Origin: a virus
Direction: 5' to 3' (one strand)
Virus record (IMG/VR): IMGVR_UViG_3300007352_000001
Coordinates: 124,001 to 188,000 of that record
Length of the DNA stretch: 64,000 bases
Position 1 is the stretch's first letter. Every line of letters begins with the position of its first letter. A program made the position numbers and the translations under genes. The notes under the pieces were generated by a model, which saw nothing but the letters and a program-made list of their open reading frames with translations, did no database searches and had not been told where the DNA came from. This document shows positions 7,733 to 15,393 of the stretch, piece by piece.

Positions 7733-7784
7733 GCCTCGATCTAGCGCACTTCTCGGCCGTCCGTCCAATGGCCCATTGAAGGAG

Positions 7785-7819
7785 CCATTGAAGGGGGCAC
7801 TGTATGCGCCCTTCAATGG
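7785..7819. repeat. Inverted repeat with tandem CCATTGAAGG units
   Basis: CCATTGAAGGGGGC at 7785-7798 pairs with GCGCCCTTCAATGG at 7806-7819 with one mismatch, and a further direct copy of CCATTGAAGG begins at 7773. Lies upstream of the leftward tiny membrane gene. It could be a protein-binding operator or a hairpin in the leader. Confidence 0.6.
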
Positions 7820-7842
7820 CCCAATACAGACAAGGCAGCTCC

Positions 7843-7862
7843 CTCTGAGTATTTAGGCAAAC
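7843..7862 (-). promoter_or_regulatory. AAATACTCAGAG motif, copy 1 (late-promoter candidate)
   Basis: On the minus strand the sequence reads GTTTGCCTAAATACTCAGAG, pointing at the leftward genes from 7732. Near-identical motifs occur at 7980-8001 (minus) and 23714-23729 (plus). TAAATACTC resembles the TATAAATA late promoter core recognised by T4-type gp55 sigma factors; this is an analogy, not proof. Confidence 0.4.
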
Positions 7863-7979
7863 GCCTCGCTGCGCTCCCGCCTTCGGCTCCGCTCCGCTCG
7901 CAGGGGTTCTCCTGATGGCGCCAGGGGCGCGCAGCGTAAGCGTAGCGCCCCCGCGCCCTACATATGCTTTTTTTGTTCT

Positions 7980-8001
7980 CTCTGAGTATTTTTAGGCAAA
8001 C
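7980..8001 (-). promoter_or_regulatory. AAATACTCAGAG motif, copy 2 (late-promoter candidate)
   Basis: Minus strand reads GTTTGCCTAAAAATACTCAG followed by AG. It is a direct duplicate of the element at 7843-7862, 137 bases away. The 295-nt space 7733-8027 contains no gene: it holds these two motifs, the CCATTGAAGG repeats, a GC hairpin (GGGGCGC at 7924 with GCGCCCC) and a T7 run at 7968-7974. Confidence 0.4.
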
Positions 8002-8027
8002 AGGAGGGGGTGTGGGGGAACCGCCGG

Positions 8028-8705
8028 TCAGCCCCGTTTCGCGTCGAGTTTCGCCGTCAGCTCGACCTCGGCGGCGAGGCCGGCCGGGTCCGCGAACAGA
8101 TCGCGGAAGGCGGTCTTCGGCAGCGGGATCTCCTGCAGCATCTCGATGTACGGATCGACCGAAAGCCACCGGTCGCTGTCGATGATGGTGATCTGCAGCG
8201 CAGAGCGGAAGCTGAGCTTGGTCCGGGTGATCGCCTCCCACACCAGCCGGCGCCGACGCCATTCCGCCGCGGTGACGTCCTTGGGCCGGTCTGTGTGGTT
8301 CCAGTAGTCGAAGCGGGTCAGCTCCGGCATCTCGTCCATGAACGCGAACACGTCCTCGAACAGCCAGTCGCTGATCGGCCGGAGGTAGTGTGTGCGGCGA
8401 TGCTCGTGCACGATGACGTGGCAGTCGAAGTGGAAGGGGTTACGGCGCGGGGACTTCAGCTGGGCCAAGTACTGCTGCCGCACGAAGTCGTGGACGTGCT
8501 CTAGCCGCGCCATTTCTTCCCCGACCGTCTTCATACGCTCGACGATCTCGGGGAGGTTTGGTTTCAGCTCCCGTGTGAGGTCTTGGTAGAGCTTGCGGAG
8601 GATCGCCTGAGCGTACCGCTCGCCCTCGCGCTGGATCGTGCGCACGACTGACCAGAGTTGCCGGCTGTTGGTGAGACGGTAGGCTGGTGTGATCACCACG
8701 CTCAT
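8028..8705 (-). CDS. Hypothetical protein (225 aa)
   Basis: A leftward 225-residue, largely helical protein rich in Arg/Glu, with a HVIVHEHRRTH segment near residues 96-106. ATG 8705 has GGAG six bases upstream. It is the only protein gene between the tRNA-Thr and the motif-rich spacer. No domain recognised; charged helices and a histidine cluster suggest a nucleic-acid or metal-binding role but this is not shown. Confidence 0.7.
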   Translation of the reverse strand: MSVVITPAYRLTNSRQLWSVVRTIQREGERYAQAILRKLYQDLTRELKPNLPEIVERMKTVGEEMARLEHVHDFVRQQYLAQLKSPRRNPFHFDCHVIVHEHRRTHYLRPISDWLFEDVFAFMDEMPELTRFDYWNHTDRPKDVTAAEWRRRRLVWEAITRTKLSFRSALQITIIDSDRWLSVDPYIEMLQEIPLPKTAFRDLFADPAGLAAEVELTAKLDAKRG

Positions 8706-8724
8706 CGTCGTCTCCAGGAAGAAG

Positions 8725-8799
8725 AGCCCGCGGAGGGAGTCGAACCCCCGGCCCGCTGCTTACGAAGCAGCCGCTCTGGCCAGACTGAGCTACACGGGC
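8725..8799 (-). tRNA. tRNA-Thr (anticodon CGT)
   Basis: Reverse strand cloverleaf: acceptor GCCCGTG/CGCGGGC with one G-U pair, anticodon stem GCTGC/GCAGC closing loop TTCGTAA (anticodon CGT), T-arm GGGGGTTCGACTCCCTC. No CCA encoded. Confidence 0.85.
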
Positions 8800-8812
8800 G
8801 TGTGAAAGGGAG

Positions 8813-8884
8813 TGGGCTCGGCGAGAGTCGAACTCGCACCACTCGGCTTAAAAGGCCGATGCTCACCAACTGAGCTACGAGCCC
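8813..8884 (-). tRNA. tRNA-Lys (anticodon TTT)
   Basis: Reverse strand cloverleaf: acceptor GGGCTCG/CGAGCCC, D-arm GCTC...GAGC, anticodon stem TCGGC/GCCGA with loop CTTTTAA (anticodon TTT), T-arm with GTTCGACTC, discriminator A. Confidence 0.9.
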
Positions 8885-9109
8885 AGGGAAGGGCTCGCGT
8901 CATTTCAGCCGAGTCATCATGAGGGAAGGAAGGGGTACGCCTCCAAACCGCTGCCACCAGCCCGAGAACGGGAGCCTGACGCCCCGTCGCGTCGCATTAC
9001 TGCGCGCATCAGCTATCTGGTGGATTTGGCGCATCGTTCACCGTTCGGCGTTCAATCGTGCGATCAAGCAACCCTGCGCTTTGCGGCTATGAGCTTTTCG
9101 ATCCGTTGG

Positions 9110-9182
9110 GATCAAGTACGGGAGTTGAACCCGTTACCTTCTGGTTTCAGGCCAGACGCTCTACCAAATGAGCTAACTTGGG
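9110..9182 (-). tRNA. Degenerate tRNA-like sequence (predicted anticodon TGA)
   Basis: The reverse strand has a good D-arm (GCTC/GAGC), anticodon stem TCTGG/CCAGA and T-arm (ACGGG/CCCGT), but the acceptor CCCAAGT/ACTTGAT has two mismatched terminal pairs and the anticodon loop is CCTGAAA, with C instead of U at position 33. Anticodon TGA would mean serine, yet there is no long variable arm. It may be a decaying or repurposed tRNA. The 225 nt between tRNA-Lys and this element show no gene. Confidence 0.6.
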
Positions 9183-9232
9183 TATGCCACGCTTCTCTCG
9201 CTTCGCTGCCGAAGGCGTACCGCGGTCTCCTC

Positions 9233-9781
9233 TCAGTCGTCGATTGTGATCTTGGTCGTCGCGTTCAGGAGCGAGAGCTTGCCGTCGAGATCACCGAGCG
9301 TCTTCTCGATGGCCTCGATCTCGGCCGTCAGCTCCGACTCCTTGACGTTGATGATCACAGTCTCTTCCGGTTTACCAGCGCTCGTGTCGCCGGCCTGTAC
9401 GACCTGCCGCCCGCGCGCCTGGTTGCGCGTGTGCTGGATTGTCTGGAAGAGCTGCGCCAGGTACTGCTTCTGGCCCTCGGAGATCTCCCGGCGCCAGGTG
9501 AGCCACCCCGCCAGCGTGCGCGTCCGCTCGCCGAGTGTCAGCGTGACCTCTTGGTTCTTCGCCTGGACCGCGGTGCGGATCCGGATCACGCGCTCTTCGA
9601 GGTCGTTGATCGCCTGCCGCTCGCGCCGGATGAACTCGGCCGACCCGCCGTCGATGTCCTCCATCGGATCGCGCAACTGCCCGCCGCGTGCCAGGTACGG
9701 GATGATCGACTCGCGCTTCTTCCCGAGCCGGGCTTCGATCGTCTTGATCTCGGCCAGGGCCTCCGTGATCGTCGTCTCCAT
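9233..9781 (-). CDS. Coiled-coil protein (182 aa)
   Basis: Starts at ATG 9781 behind a strong AGGAGGAAGG. The protein is almost wholly alpha-helical with heptad-like repeats, two long coiled-coil segments (about residues 5-90 and 135-180) and a short central break. Glu, Lys, Ile and Gln dominate. It could be a scaffolding or tape-like accessory, but there are no structural genes beside it. No family recognised. Confidence 0.75.
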   Translation of the reverse strand: METTITEALAEIKTIEARLGKKRESIIPYLARGGQLRDPMEDIDGGSAEFIRRERQAINDLEERVIRIRTAVQAKNQEVTLTLGERTRTLAGWLTWRREISEGQKQYLAQLFQTIQHTRNQARGRQVVQAGDTSAGKPEETVIINVKESELTAEIEAIEKTLGDLDGKLSLLNATTKITIDD

Positions 9782-9795
9782 TTTTGCCTTCCTCC

Positions 9796-9981
9796 TCACA
9801 GGTCGAGCTTGCGGGGTGGCCGACTCTCGAACAGCTCCTGGAGCTTCACCGATTCCACCTCTCCGGAGGTGAAGGCGGCGCACACACGTTCGACCAATGC
9901 CCGCCCCGCAAGCCGCGCGGCGACGTCGTCCGTGCCGGGCACGCGCAACCGGACGACCAGTTGGTAGTTGTTCCCGTCCAT
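9796..9981 (-). CDS. Hypothetical protein (61 aa)
   Basis: ATG 9981 has GGAG four bases upstream; the open frame runs to 10020 but without a better start. A compact alpha/beta protein with a basic C-terminal tail. It is the first gene of the leftward block and must have its promoter in the 226-nt divergent region up to 10207, where I see only the rightward sigma-54-like element and a terminator hairpin. Confidence 0.6.
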   Translation of the reverse strand: MDGNNYQLVVRLRVPGTDDVAARLAGRALVERVCAAFTSGEVESVKLQELFESRPPRKLDL

Positions 9982-10060
9982 GAAGCTCCGTGGCGTAGCA
10001 GACCTCTTAGAAGTTGTCACGGTCTTTTGCCGGTGCTACGACAGGCGTCGAAAGTTTTCT

Positions 10061-10081
10061 CCCACTCGCGTGGGCGTTTTT
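10061..10081 (+). terminator. Rho-independent terminator-like hairpin
   Basis: CCCAC-TCGC-GTGGG followed by CGTTTTT on the plus strand. It lies upstream of the rightward sigma-54-like promoter and would insulate it from any upstream rightward transcription. Confidence 0.6.
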
Positions 10082-10152
10082 GGCTCTGGGGAGCATCTTA
10101 CTAGGTAGGGGACTTGTGGTGGCTTGCGGCGGGGGAGGGCGGAAGGTGCAGG

Positions 10153-10182
10153 TTGGCACGCTCTTCGCACCTTTGTACCGGT
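10153..10182 (+). promoter_or_regulatory. Sigma-54-type (-24/-12) promoter for the MoxR/VWA operon
   Basis: TTGGCACG at 10153-10160 and TTCGCACC downstream give GG (10155-56) and GC (10167-68) exactly 10 bases apart, as in -24/-12 promoters, followed by the conserved TTTGTACCGGT. Five more copies occur in the window. The gene follows after a normal leader containing GGAGGAAG. Confidence 0.75.
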
Positions 10183-10207
10183 AAGCCCTTAGCTGCGGAG
10201 GAAGCGT

Positions 10208-11425
10208 ATGCCAGATCAGAGTCTCAGTCTCGTCGAACTGCTCACCCGTTTCGCGAGGCTGGAGTACAACGTCCTCATGACGGGGCACACCGGCGTCGGC
10301 AAGACGACGGTGGGGCTCCACGTGTGCGAGCGCATCTGCTCGTACCAGGTGAAGTTCTTCAATGCGGCCATCATGGACCCGCAGGTCGAGCTGCTCGGGA
10401 TCCCGACCCCAGACCTCGACTTCGAGCGCCAGCGCGAGCGGATCTTGCGGGTGTTGATCGACTTCGGGTTGAAGGGGACCTTCCGGCCCTTGGAGAGCGA
10501 GACGCCGACCGAGACCTACTCGCGCGTCACGCAGCTGGTCGACACCGCGTTCGACCGGCCGAAGTCGCTGCAGTTCCTGCGCCCGAAGTTCATCGACGAG
10601 TGCGACGTGTTCTTCGTCGACGAAATCAACCGCGCCGAAGTGCAGACGCTGAACGGCATCATGGAGGCGATCCAGTTTGCCACGGTCATGGGCGATCGGC
10701 TGCCGCGCCTCAAGATGACCTGGGCGACGCGCAACCCCGACGGCGACGACATGGGCTACCACGTCCAGCGCATGGACCCGGCCTTGATCCAGCGGTTCCG
10801 GACCTTCGTCGAGGTCGACGCGCAGCCGGCGGTCGACATCCTCGTTGCGTGCGGGCCGATGCGCGAGGCAGTCGCTCGCAACCTGATCGAGTGGTACACC
10901 GCGCTGCAGGAGGGTGTGAAGCTGCACCTGCCGCCACGCCGCTTGGAGTACATCGGCAAGGCGTTCGAGGATGGGCTGCCGCTGGAGTTCGCCATCCCAC
11001 CGTTGGTCGACGTCACCAAGCTGCCGCTCAAGAATCTGGAGACCATGCTGCGCAGCGCGACCAAGTCGACGCTGGTCAGCAAGGATGACCTCTCGACGCC
11101 GGAGAAGCGCGCGGCCTTGATCGGGCGCATGAACGACGGCACGGCCAAGGGGCTCAGTGTCACCGTGCAGGTGCAGAAGATCCTCTCGCACCCGACGGTG
11201 AAGCTGCACAAGTTGATCGAGTACGTCGAGGTCGTCGAGGCGATGCGTTTGGAGACGCGTGTCGGTATGTGGGCCGCGATCGGCACGCGCCTGCTGAATC
11301 AGGTACCGGAGCCGGCCAAGTACGACTTCTCGCAGTTCGGTGCGCAGGAAGAGAGTGCGCGCCGTCTCTTCCGCGTCGCGATCCGCGACGGGTTCTACCA
11401 GGACGTGAAGCCGACGGACATCTGA
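10208..11425 (+). CDS. MoxR-type AAA+ ATPase
   Basis: A 405-residue AAA+ protein: Walker A GHTGVGKT at residues 26-33, Walker B VFFVDEINR at about 135-143 with the MoxR-typical DEINRA, sensor-1 WATRNPDGD near 177, and a PALIQRF sensor/arginine-finger segment near 191. MoxR ATPases work with von Willebrand factor A proteins to insert cofactors or remodel complexes. The next gene, overlapping by one base, encodes exactly such a VWA partner, so the two probably form one chaperone-like machine. Transcribed from the sigma-54-type promoter at 10153. Confidence 0.85.
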   Translation: MPDQSLSLVELLTRFARLEYNVLMTGHTGVGKTTVGLHVCERICSYQVKFFNAAIMDPQVELLGIPTPDLDFERQRERILRVLIDFGLKGTFRPLESETPTETYSRVTQLVDTAFDRPKSLQFLRPKFIDECDVFFVDEINRAEVQTLNGIMEAIQFATVMGDRLPRLKMTWATRNPDGDDMGYHVQRMDPALIQRFRTFVEVDAQPAVDILVACGPMREAVARNLIEWYTALQEGVKLHLPPRRLEYIGKAFEDGLPLEFAIPPLVDVTKLPLKNLETMLRSATKSTLVSKDDLSTPEKRAALIGRMNDGTAKGLSVTVQVQKILSHPTVKLHKLIEYVEVVEAMRLETRVGMWAAIGTRLLNQVPEPAKYDFSQFGAQEESARRLFRVAIRDGFYQDVKPTDI

Positions 11426-13005
11426 TGACCATCGACTACTCCAAGATCCACCTGACCGGTGGCAGCCAGCACGAGCTGTGGAAGATCTCCCGGCCGTGTG
11501 ACTGGCGCTGGCTGCCGCCGGGCTGGGATGACCCGCAGCGGGTCGCCTGGCGTCAGGAGCGCTTCGAGCAGGCGTTGGAGACGATTGACGCCGCTGCGGA
11601 GCACGACCTGTGGATGCAGCTGCGCTTCGCACAGCTCGGGACGCCGAAGTTCCAGGCGCTCCCGATGCCGACGACGGCCGTCGGCCTGCGCCCGAACGGG
11701 CAGATCGAGTACGTGTTCCACCCGCGCTTCTTCGATCTCTGCGAGCCGGAGCGCTTGGTGTTCTCGATCGTCCACGAGCGCTTCCACGTCGACCTCGACC
11801 ACCTGCGTCGCGGCATCGGCAAGCGGCGCAACTTGTGGAACATCGTGATCGACATCGTCGACAATGAGTACTGTCACGCACTCGGCTTCCTGCCGCCGGA
11901 GATTGGCCGCGACTACTGGTCAATCGAGAAGCTGCTGCCCGGCTTCCGTGGCCTTGGGGAGGATGTCGGGGCCGTGGCGGACTTCCGCACGGAGTTCGAC
12001 GCGACGCGCCTCTACGACTTCCTGTTGTCGATCATCGAGAAGATCACCCTGCCGCCGTTCGCCGCGTTCGCTATGGACATAGGGATCGGCATGCCGATCC
12101 CGGATGAGGATGCCGACGACGACGAGTCGATACCGGGTCCTGGCGGGTCGGACGAGGGCGAGGGCGAGGAGGACGACGATGAGGGGAACGATCTTGGTCC
12201 CCCAATCTCGTGGTCGGACGTCGAGGAGGACCCACAGGATCACAACGACTATCAGGACGACGTCGCGGCCAATGGCGGCGCCAACCCGTTTGGGGGTGGT
12301 GGTGGGGGTGCCGGCAAGGGCCGGGGAACCTTCGGCGACTCGATCATGCCGGCAGTGGCCAAGTCGCGTTCGCACACCTGGCTCGACAACTTGGCTGATC
12401 GCGTGCACGGCGAGGTTGTGCGTCGCGTCGAGAAGCAGTGGGCGATCCCGCCGCGTCGGCTGGTCGGGAGCGGACTCTACCCGCATGTGCTCCTGCCGTC
12501 AGTTCGCCGCACCATCGTGCGCACCAAGTCGGTGGTGCTGATCGGCGATTGCTCGGGCTCGATGGCCGGCGTGATCCCGAAGATGCTGCGCCTCTTCTCC
12601 GAGATGATCGACCACTTCACCAGCGGCCACATTCAGCGCAACCCGGTGAAGGTCGATTCGTACGCGTTCGACGATGGGGTGTACCACTGGCCGAAGGAAC
12701 TGATTCAGCGCGGCCGTGCTCCGCACTCCGGCGGGACCAACTTCCAGCGCGTGGCAAACTTCGTCGAGGGTCGTGACGTCACGCTGGAGTCCGGCCACGG
12801 CGGCGCTGGCATCCGCCTGCGGCAGCACCCCGACCTGGTCATCGTGGTCACCGACGGTGAGGATCGCGCGCCGAAGATCAAGTACCCGGACAACTGGGTC
12901 TGGCTCTGCGTTGAGGAGCAGGAGTACCCTGCCTACGTCAGGCGCGACACCAAGGGCATCGGGCAGGTCGTGATGTATGGCGACGTCTACGACGGTTCCT
13001 TCTGA
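11425..13005 (+). CDS. Putative metallopeptidase with C-terminal VWA domain
   Basis: A 526-residue protein of the metallopeptidase-VWA type (DUF2201-like). An HExxH zinc site is visible as HERFH at residues 117-121 followed by a conserved DLDHLRRG; a low-complexity acidic and glycine linker spans about residues 225-305; the C-terminal VWA domain has a MIDAS start DCSGSMAG at about 374-381 and a VTDGEDR segment near 473. Family members pair with MoxR ATPases. ATG 11425 overlaps the upstream stop by one base, giving tight coupling. Function in a phage is unknown; a host-complex remodelling role is an inference. Confidence 0.8.
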   Translation: MTIDYSKIHLTGGSQHELWKISRPCDWRWLPPGWDDPQRVAWRQERFEQALETIDAAAEHDLWMQLRFAQLGTPKFQALPMPTTAVGLRPNGQIEYVFHPRFFDLCEPERLVFSIVHERFHVDLDHLRRGIGKRRNLWNIVIDIVDNEYCHALGFLPPEIGRDYWSIEKLLPGFRGLGEDVGAVADFRTEFDATRLYDFLLSIIEKITLPPFAAFAMDIGIGMPIPDEDADDDESIPGPGGSDEGEGEEDDDEGNDLGPPISWSDVEEDPQDHNDYQDDVAANGGANPFGGGGGGAGKGRGTFGDSIMPAVAKSRSHTWLDNLADRVHGEVVRRVEKQWAIPPRRLVGSGLYPHVLLPSVRRTIVRTKSVVLIGDCSGSMAGVIPKMLRLFSEMIDHFTSGHIQRNPVKVDSYAFDDGVYHWPKELIQRGRAPHSGGTNFQRVANFVEGRDVTLESGHGGAGIRLRQHPDLVIVVTDGEDRAPKIKYPDNWVWLCVEEQEYPAYVRRDTKGIGQVVMYGDVYDGSF

Positions 13006-13927
13006 TCGCATCACGCCGGTCAAAGCGACCGGCACTTTCAAGCCGGCGCTGTGGAACGACCGCGCGTACGTCGCCGAGGAGAAGCTCGACGGTGTTCGCG
13101 CGGTCGTGTACGCCACTGCGGCCGGCGCTCGTGTCATGGTTGGCGAGCGCGACATCACCGCCCAGGTCCCGCACCTGGGCGTGTTGCACGTGCCTGGTCT
13201 CGTGCTCGACGGTGAGCTAGTGCAGAACGCGCTGAGAAGCCCCGAGACCGACCACGTGCCGGGGATCGGCTCGGCCTCAGTCACCGGGATCGTGAACAGT
13301 TCGCCCGGTCGCGCCATCGAGACGCAGAAGCGCGACGGGTTCCTCAAGTTCTATGCCTTCGACTGCCTGCATGTGGGGCGCGTGGGGCGACTCAACATGC
13401 GCACGCAGTCGTGGGAGCGCCGTCGCGCTGCCTTGGTCGACGTTCTGGCTGGGCTACCACGCCCGATTGGCGACAACTACATCGCCGTCCCGGTCGCTGT
13501 ACCGCCACTCACACGCGAGTTCTACCAACGCGTCGTGCTACTCGGGGGCGAGGGGGTGGTACTCAAGCACCGCGAACAGTCCTACACCGGCGTTGGGTGG
13601 GTGAAAGTGAAGTTCCGGACCACGTTGTCGGTAGTGATTGCCGGCATCAACCGTGACCGAGAATCGGTCGCCATCGCGGTCTACGAGGACGGCAAGCTCT
13701 CCTCGGTTGGTGATTGCGGGATCAAAAACACGCAGCTTCGTGCGCAGGCACAGTTGAAACCGCACACCTTGGTCGGTCGTGTGCTCGACGTGCAGGCGTA
13801 TGCGGTCAGTACCCGCGGCAAGCTGCGCAACCCGATCTGGGACCGTCTGCGGCCGGATCTCTTTCCGAAGGCGATCACGCGCGACAAGCTGATCGCGGAC
13901 TTCGAGCAGGCGGTGGAGCACGCGTAG
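12977..13927 (+). CDS. ATP-dependent DNA ligase
   Basis: A 316-residue nucleotidyltransferase with the ligase motifs in order: EEKLDGVRA (motif I; the Lys at about residue 36 is adenylated), LDGELV (motif III, about 77-82), FYAFDCL (motif IIIa, about 117-123), GGEGVVLKHR (motif IV, about 190-199) and GWVKVK (motif V). It seals nicks in double-stranded DNA in replication or repair. Size matches small viral ATP-dependent ligases with the core plus OB domain. The start overlaps the VWA gene by 29 bases. Confidence 0.88.
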   Translation: MATSTTVPSDRITPVKATGTFKPALWNDRAYVAEEKLDGVRAVVYATAAGARVMVGERDITAQVPHLGVLHVPGLVLDGELVQNALRSPETDHVPGIGSASVTGIVNSSPGRAIETQKRDGFLKFYAFDCLHVGRVGRLNMRTQSWERRRAALVDVLAGLPRPIGDNYIAVPVAVPPLTREFYQRVVLLGGEGVVLKHREQSYTGVGWVKVKFRTTLSVVIAGINRDRESVAIAVYEDGKLSSVGDCGIKNTQLRAQAQLKPHTLVGRVLDVQAYAVSTRGKLRNPIWDRLRPDLFPKAITRDKLIADFEQAVEHA

Positions 13928-14149
13928 ATGACAGGGACTGTGGTAGTGGGGTTGGTGGTGGCGGTGCTGCAGCTCGTGGCGTCGATTATCGCGATGGCTG
14001 CGGCCGTACGGACGGTTCGTGCCACGCGAGCAGTGAAGATCGAAGTCGATCGCTTGATGGTGATGCGCTCGGAGATTGAGCTGGTCCGCCTCGAAATCGA
14101 GAGCGAGCTAGCGATGCACTACCAACCGCCGGCCGCGCACCTGCACTAG
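13928..14149 (+). CDS. Small membrane protein with coiled-coil tail (73 aa)
   Basis: One N-terminal hydrophobic segment at residues 4-26 (VVVGLVVAVLQLVASIIAMA) followed by an amphipathic charged helix and a short His/Pro tail. ATG abuts the ligase stop codon. A topology with the helix in the cytoplasm is expected. The function is unknown. Confidence 0.7.
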   Translation: MTGTVVVGLVVAVLQLVASIIAMAAAVRTVRATRAVKIEVDRLMVMRSEIELVRLEIESELAMHYQPPAAHLH

Positions 14150-14227
14150 GCGCTTCCTCCACTCTCCGCTTGAGTCCACCAAAGGCCTGTGCCAGACTTC
14201 CCGACCGCAGGCGTAGGGAGGGTGGCG

Positions 14228-14866
14228 GTGGTGGAGCACGACGGTCGGCCACGTGATGGTCTCACGTATCGGTTGCCCATCGAGCAGATCCTGGCAGAGC
14301 AGGGTGCGGCGAAGCGCAGCCGCCTCTTCCGCCAGTACACCGATGCCACCTACGCGTGGATCGACGAGGACTTGGAGTTCTTGCGAGCGTTCGAGGAACT
14401 CCCGCAAGGTCAGGACGTCGGCGTGCTGCGCAACATCGCCAGCATGCGCGGCGCGGAGAGCCGGCGCGATCTCGAACGCGAGTATGATCGGCTGAAGCTC
14501 CCACACCAGTGGACCGTCAACTGCCTGTGCGTCGACGGTCCCATGCTGGCGCTCAACGAACGCGCGCTCGAAGCCTACATCGAGGCGAACTGCCCCATCG
14601 CCGTCGGACCGTTCCTCGACTACCTCTGGCGCAAGCAGTGGCGCATGGTCCCGACGCCGGAGTGGGAAGCCGTGGTCTACAACCAGTTGATGATCGGCTC
14701 GCGCCGCGTGTTCGTCCAGGACCAGGTCTACTACTTCCTCCTCCTCCCGGCGCCATACCTGATCGACGTGGGGTTCATCGAGTCTGCGGAGAAGCGTGAG
14801 GCGATCGTCTACGGGTGGTCGCCGATTGACTTGCCGCCAGTGACCTGGCAGCAAAAGCGCCGGTGA
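14228..14866 (+). CDS. Hypothetical protein (212 aa)
   Basis: The start GTG 14228 is chosen because GGAGG lies six bases upstream; the frame is open back to GTG 14189. Mixed alpha/beta sequence with many aromatic residues and no recognisable catalytic motif. Its stop is five bases before the ATG of the next gene, so both are probably co-transcribed. Confidence 0.65.
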   Translation: MVEHDGRPRDGLTYRLPIEQILAEQGAAKRSRLFRQYTDATYAWIDEDLEFLRAFEELPQGQDVGVLRNIASMRGAESRRDLEREYDRLKLPHQWTVNCLCVDGPMLALNERALEAYIEANCPIAVGPFLDYLWRKQWRMVPTPEWEAVVYNQLMIGSRRVFVQDQVYYFLLLPAPYLIDVGFIESAEKREAIVYGWSPIDLPPVTWQQKRR

Positions 14867-14870
14867 CGAG

Positions 14871-15248
14871 ATGCTTGACGAGGGGGGTCGTCAGTTCGCG
14901 CTGCATCGCGGCTTGCTGCAGTGGATTGAAGTCGTCGAGGATCGTGGCGACACCGTCGTGATCAACCATCCCCAGCGTGGGGAGATGGTCACGCCGCGCG
15001 AGCTGTACGAGTGGGATGTCGGTTCGCTCGACGAGTACTTGGATCGCCAAGTCGTGGTTGAGTCGCCGTTCGACAGCTCCGCGTTCGTCGTCGAGGCGTC
15101 CCCCATCGACTTGATCACGGACGGTGACGAGGACGAGCCGACTGCGCTGCGCGAAGCGTTGCCAGACGCCGCGTCGTACGAGCACCTCCTCTCGCCAACT
15201 GAGCGCCGCTTCATGGCGAAGGGGTGGACGATCATTCCCTTCAAATGA
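14871..15248 (+). CDS. Hypothetical acidic protein (125 aa)
   Basis: An acidic protein starting four bases after the upstream stop. Strand-rich N-terminal half (GDTVVINHPQRGEMVTP) could be a small SH3- or OB-like barrel; the C-terminus has a helix and a WTIIPFK end. No homology is recognised. Confidence 0.65.
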   Translation: MLDEGGRQFALHRGLLQWIEVVEDRGDTVVINHPQRGEMVTPRELYEWDVGSLDEYLDRQVVVESPFDSSAFVVEASPIDLITDGDEDEPTALREALPDAASYEHLLSPTERRFMAKGWTIIPFK

Positions 15249-15320
15249 GCTATTGCGAATGATGCTCAATGAGTAGCAAGAACGCTTGCGCAAGATGAGA
15301 TAATCAGTAGTATTTACAGG

Positions 15321-15344
15321 CGAGCATCAACCTGATAGTGCTCG
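15321..15344 (+). other. Stem-loop in the leader of the sigma-like gene
   Basis: CGAGCA (15321-15326) pairs with TGCTCG (15339-15344) around a 12-nt loop. It lies in the A/T-richer 145-nt gap before 15394, which also has GAGATAATC near 15296 that could serve as a -10 hexamer with TTGCGC upstream. Confidence 0.4.
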
Positions 15345-15393
15345 TCGTCCTGTCATCAACTCAAGGGTGCTGACGTGTGTGGGAGAGGGTTGC

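Noticed and set aside
8885-9109. A further tRNA between tRNA-Lys and the tRNA-like sequence.
   Set aside because: I could not form a cloverleaf on either strand with a T-arm and a 7-bp acceptor.
9020-9967. A 315-codon rightward ORF across the tRNA-like sequence.
   Set aside because: It reads through a tRNA-like element and mirrors the clear leftward coiled-coil gene; composition is that of a shadow frame.
10007-11923. A 638-codon leftward ORF opposite the MoxR gene.
   Set aside because: Arg/Ser/Ala-rich antisense shadow produced by high-GC codon use; the rightward frame has intact MoxR motifs.
13928-14149. Holin call for the small membrane protein.
   Set aside because: Only one transmembrane segment, no lysis genes nearby, and it is embedded in replication genes; left as unknown.
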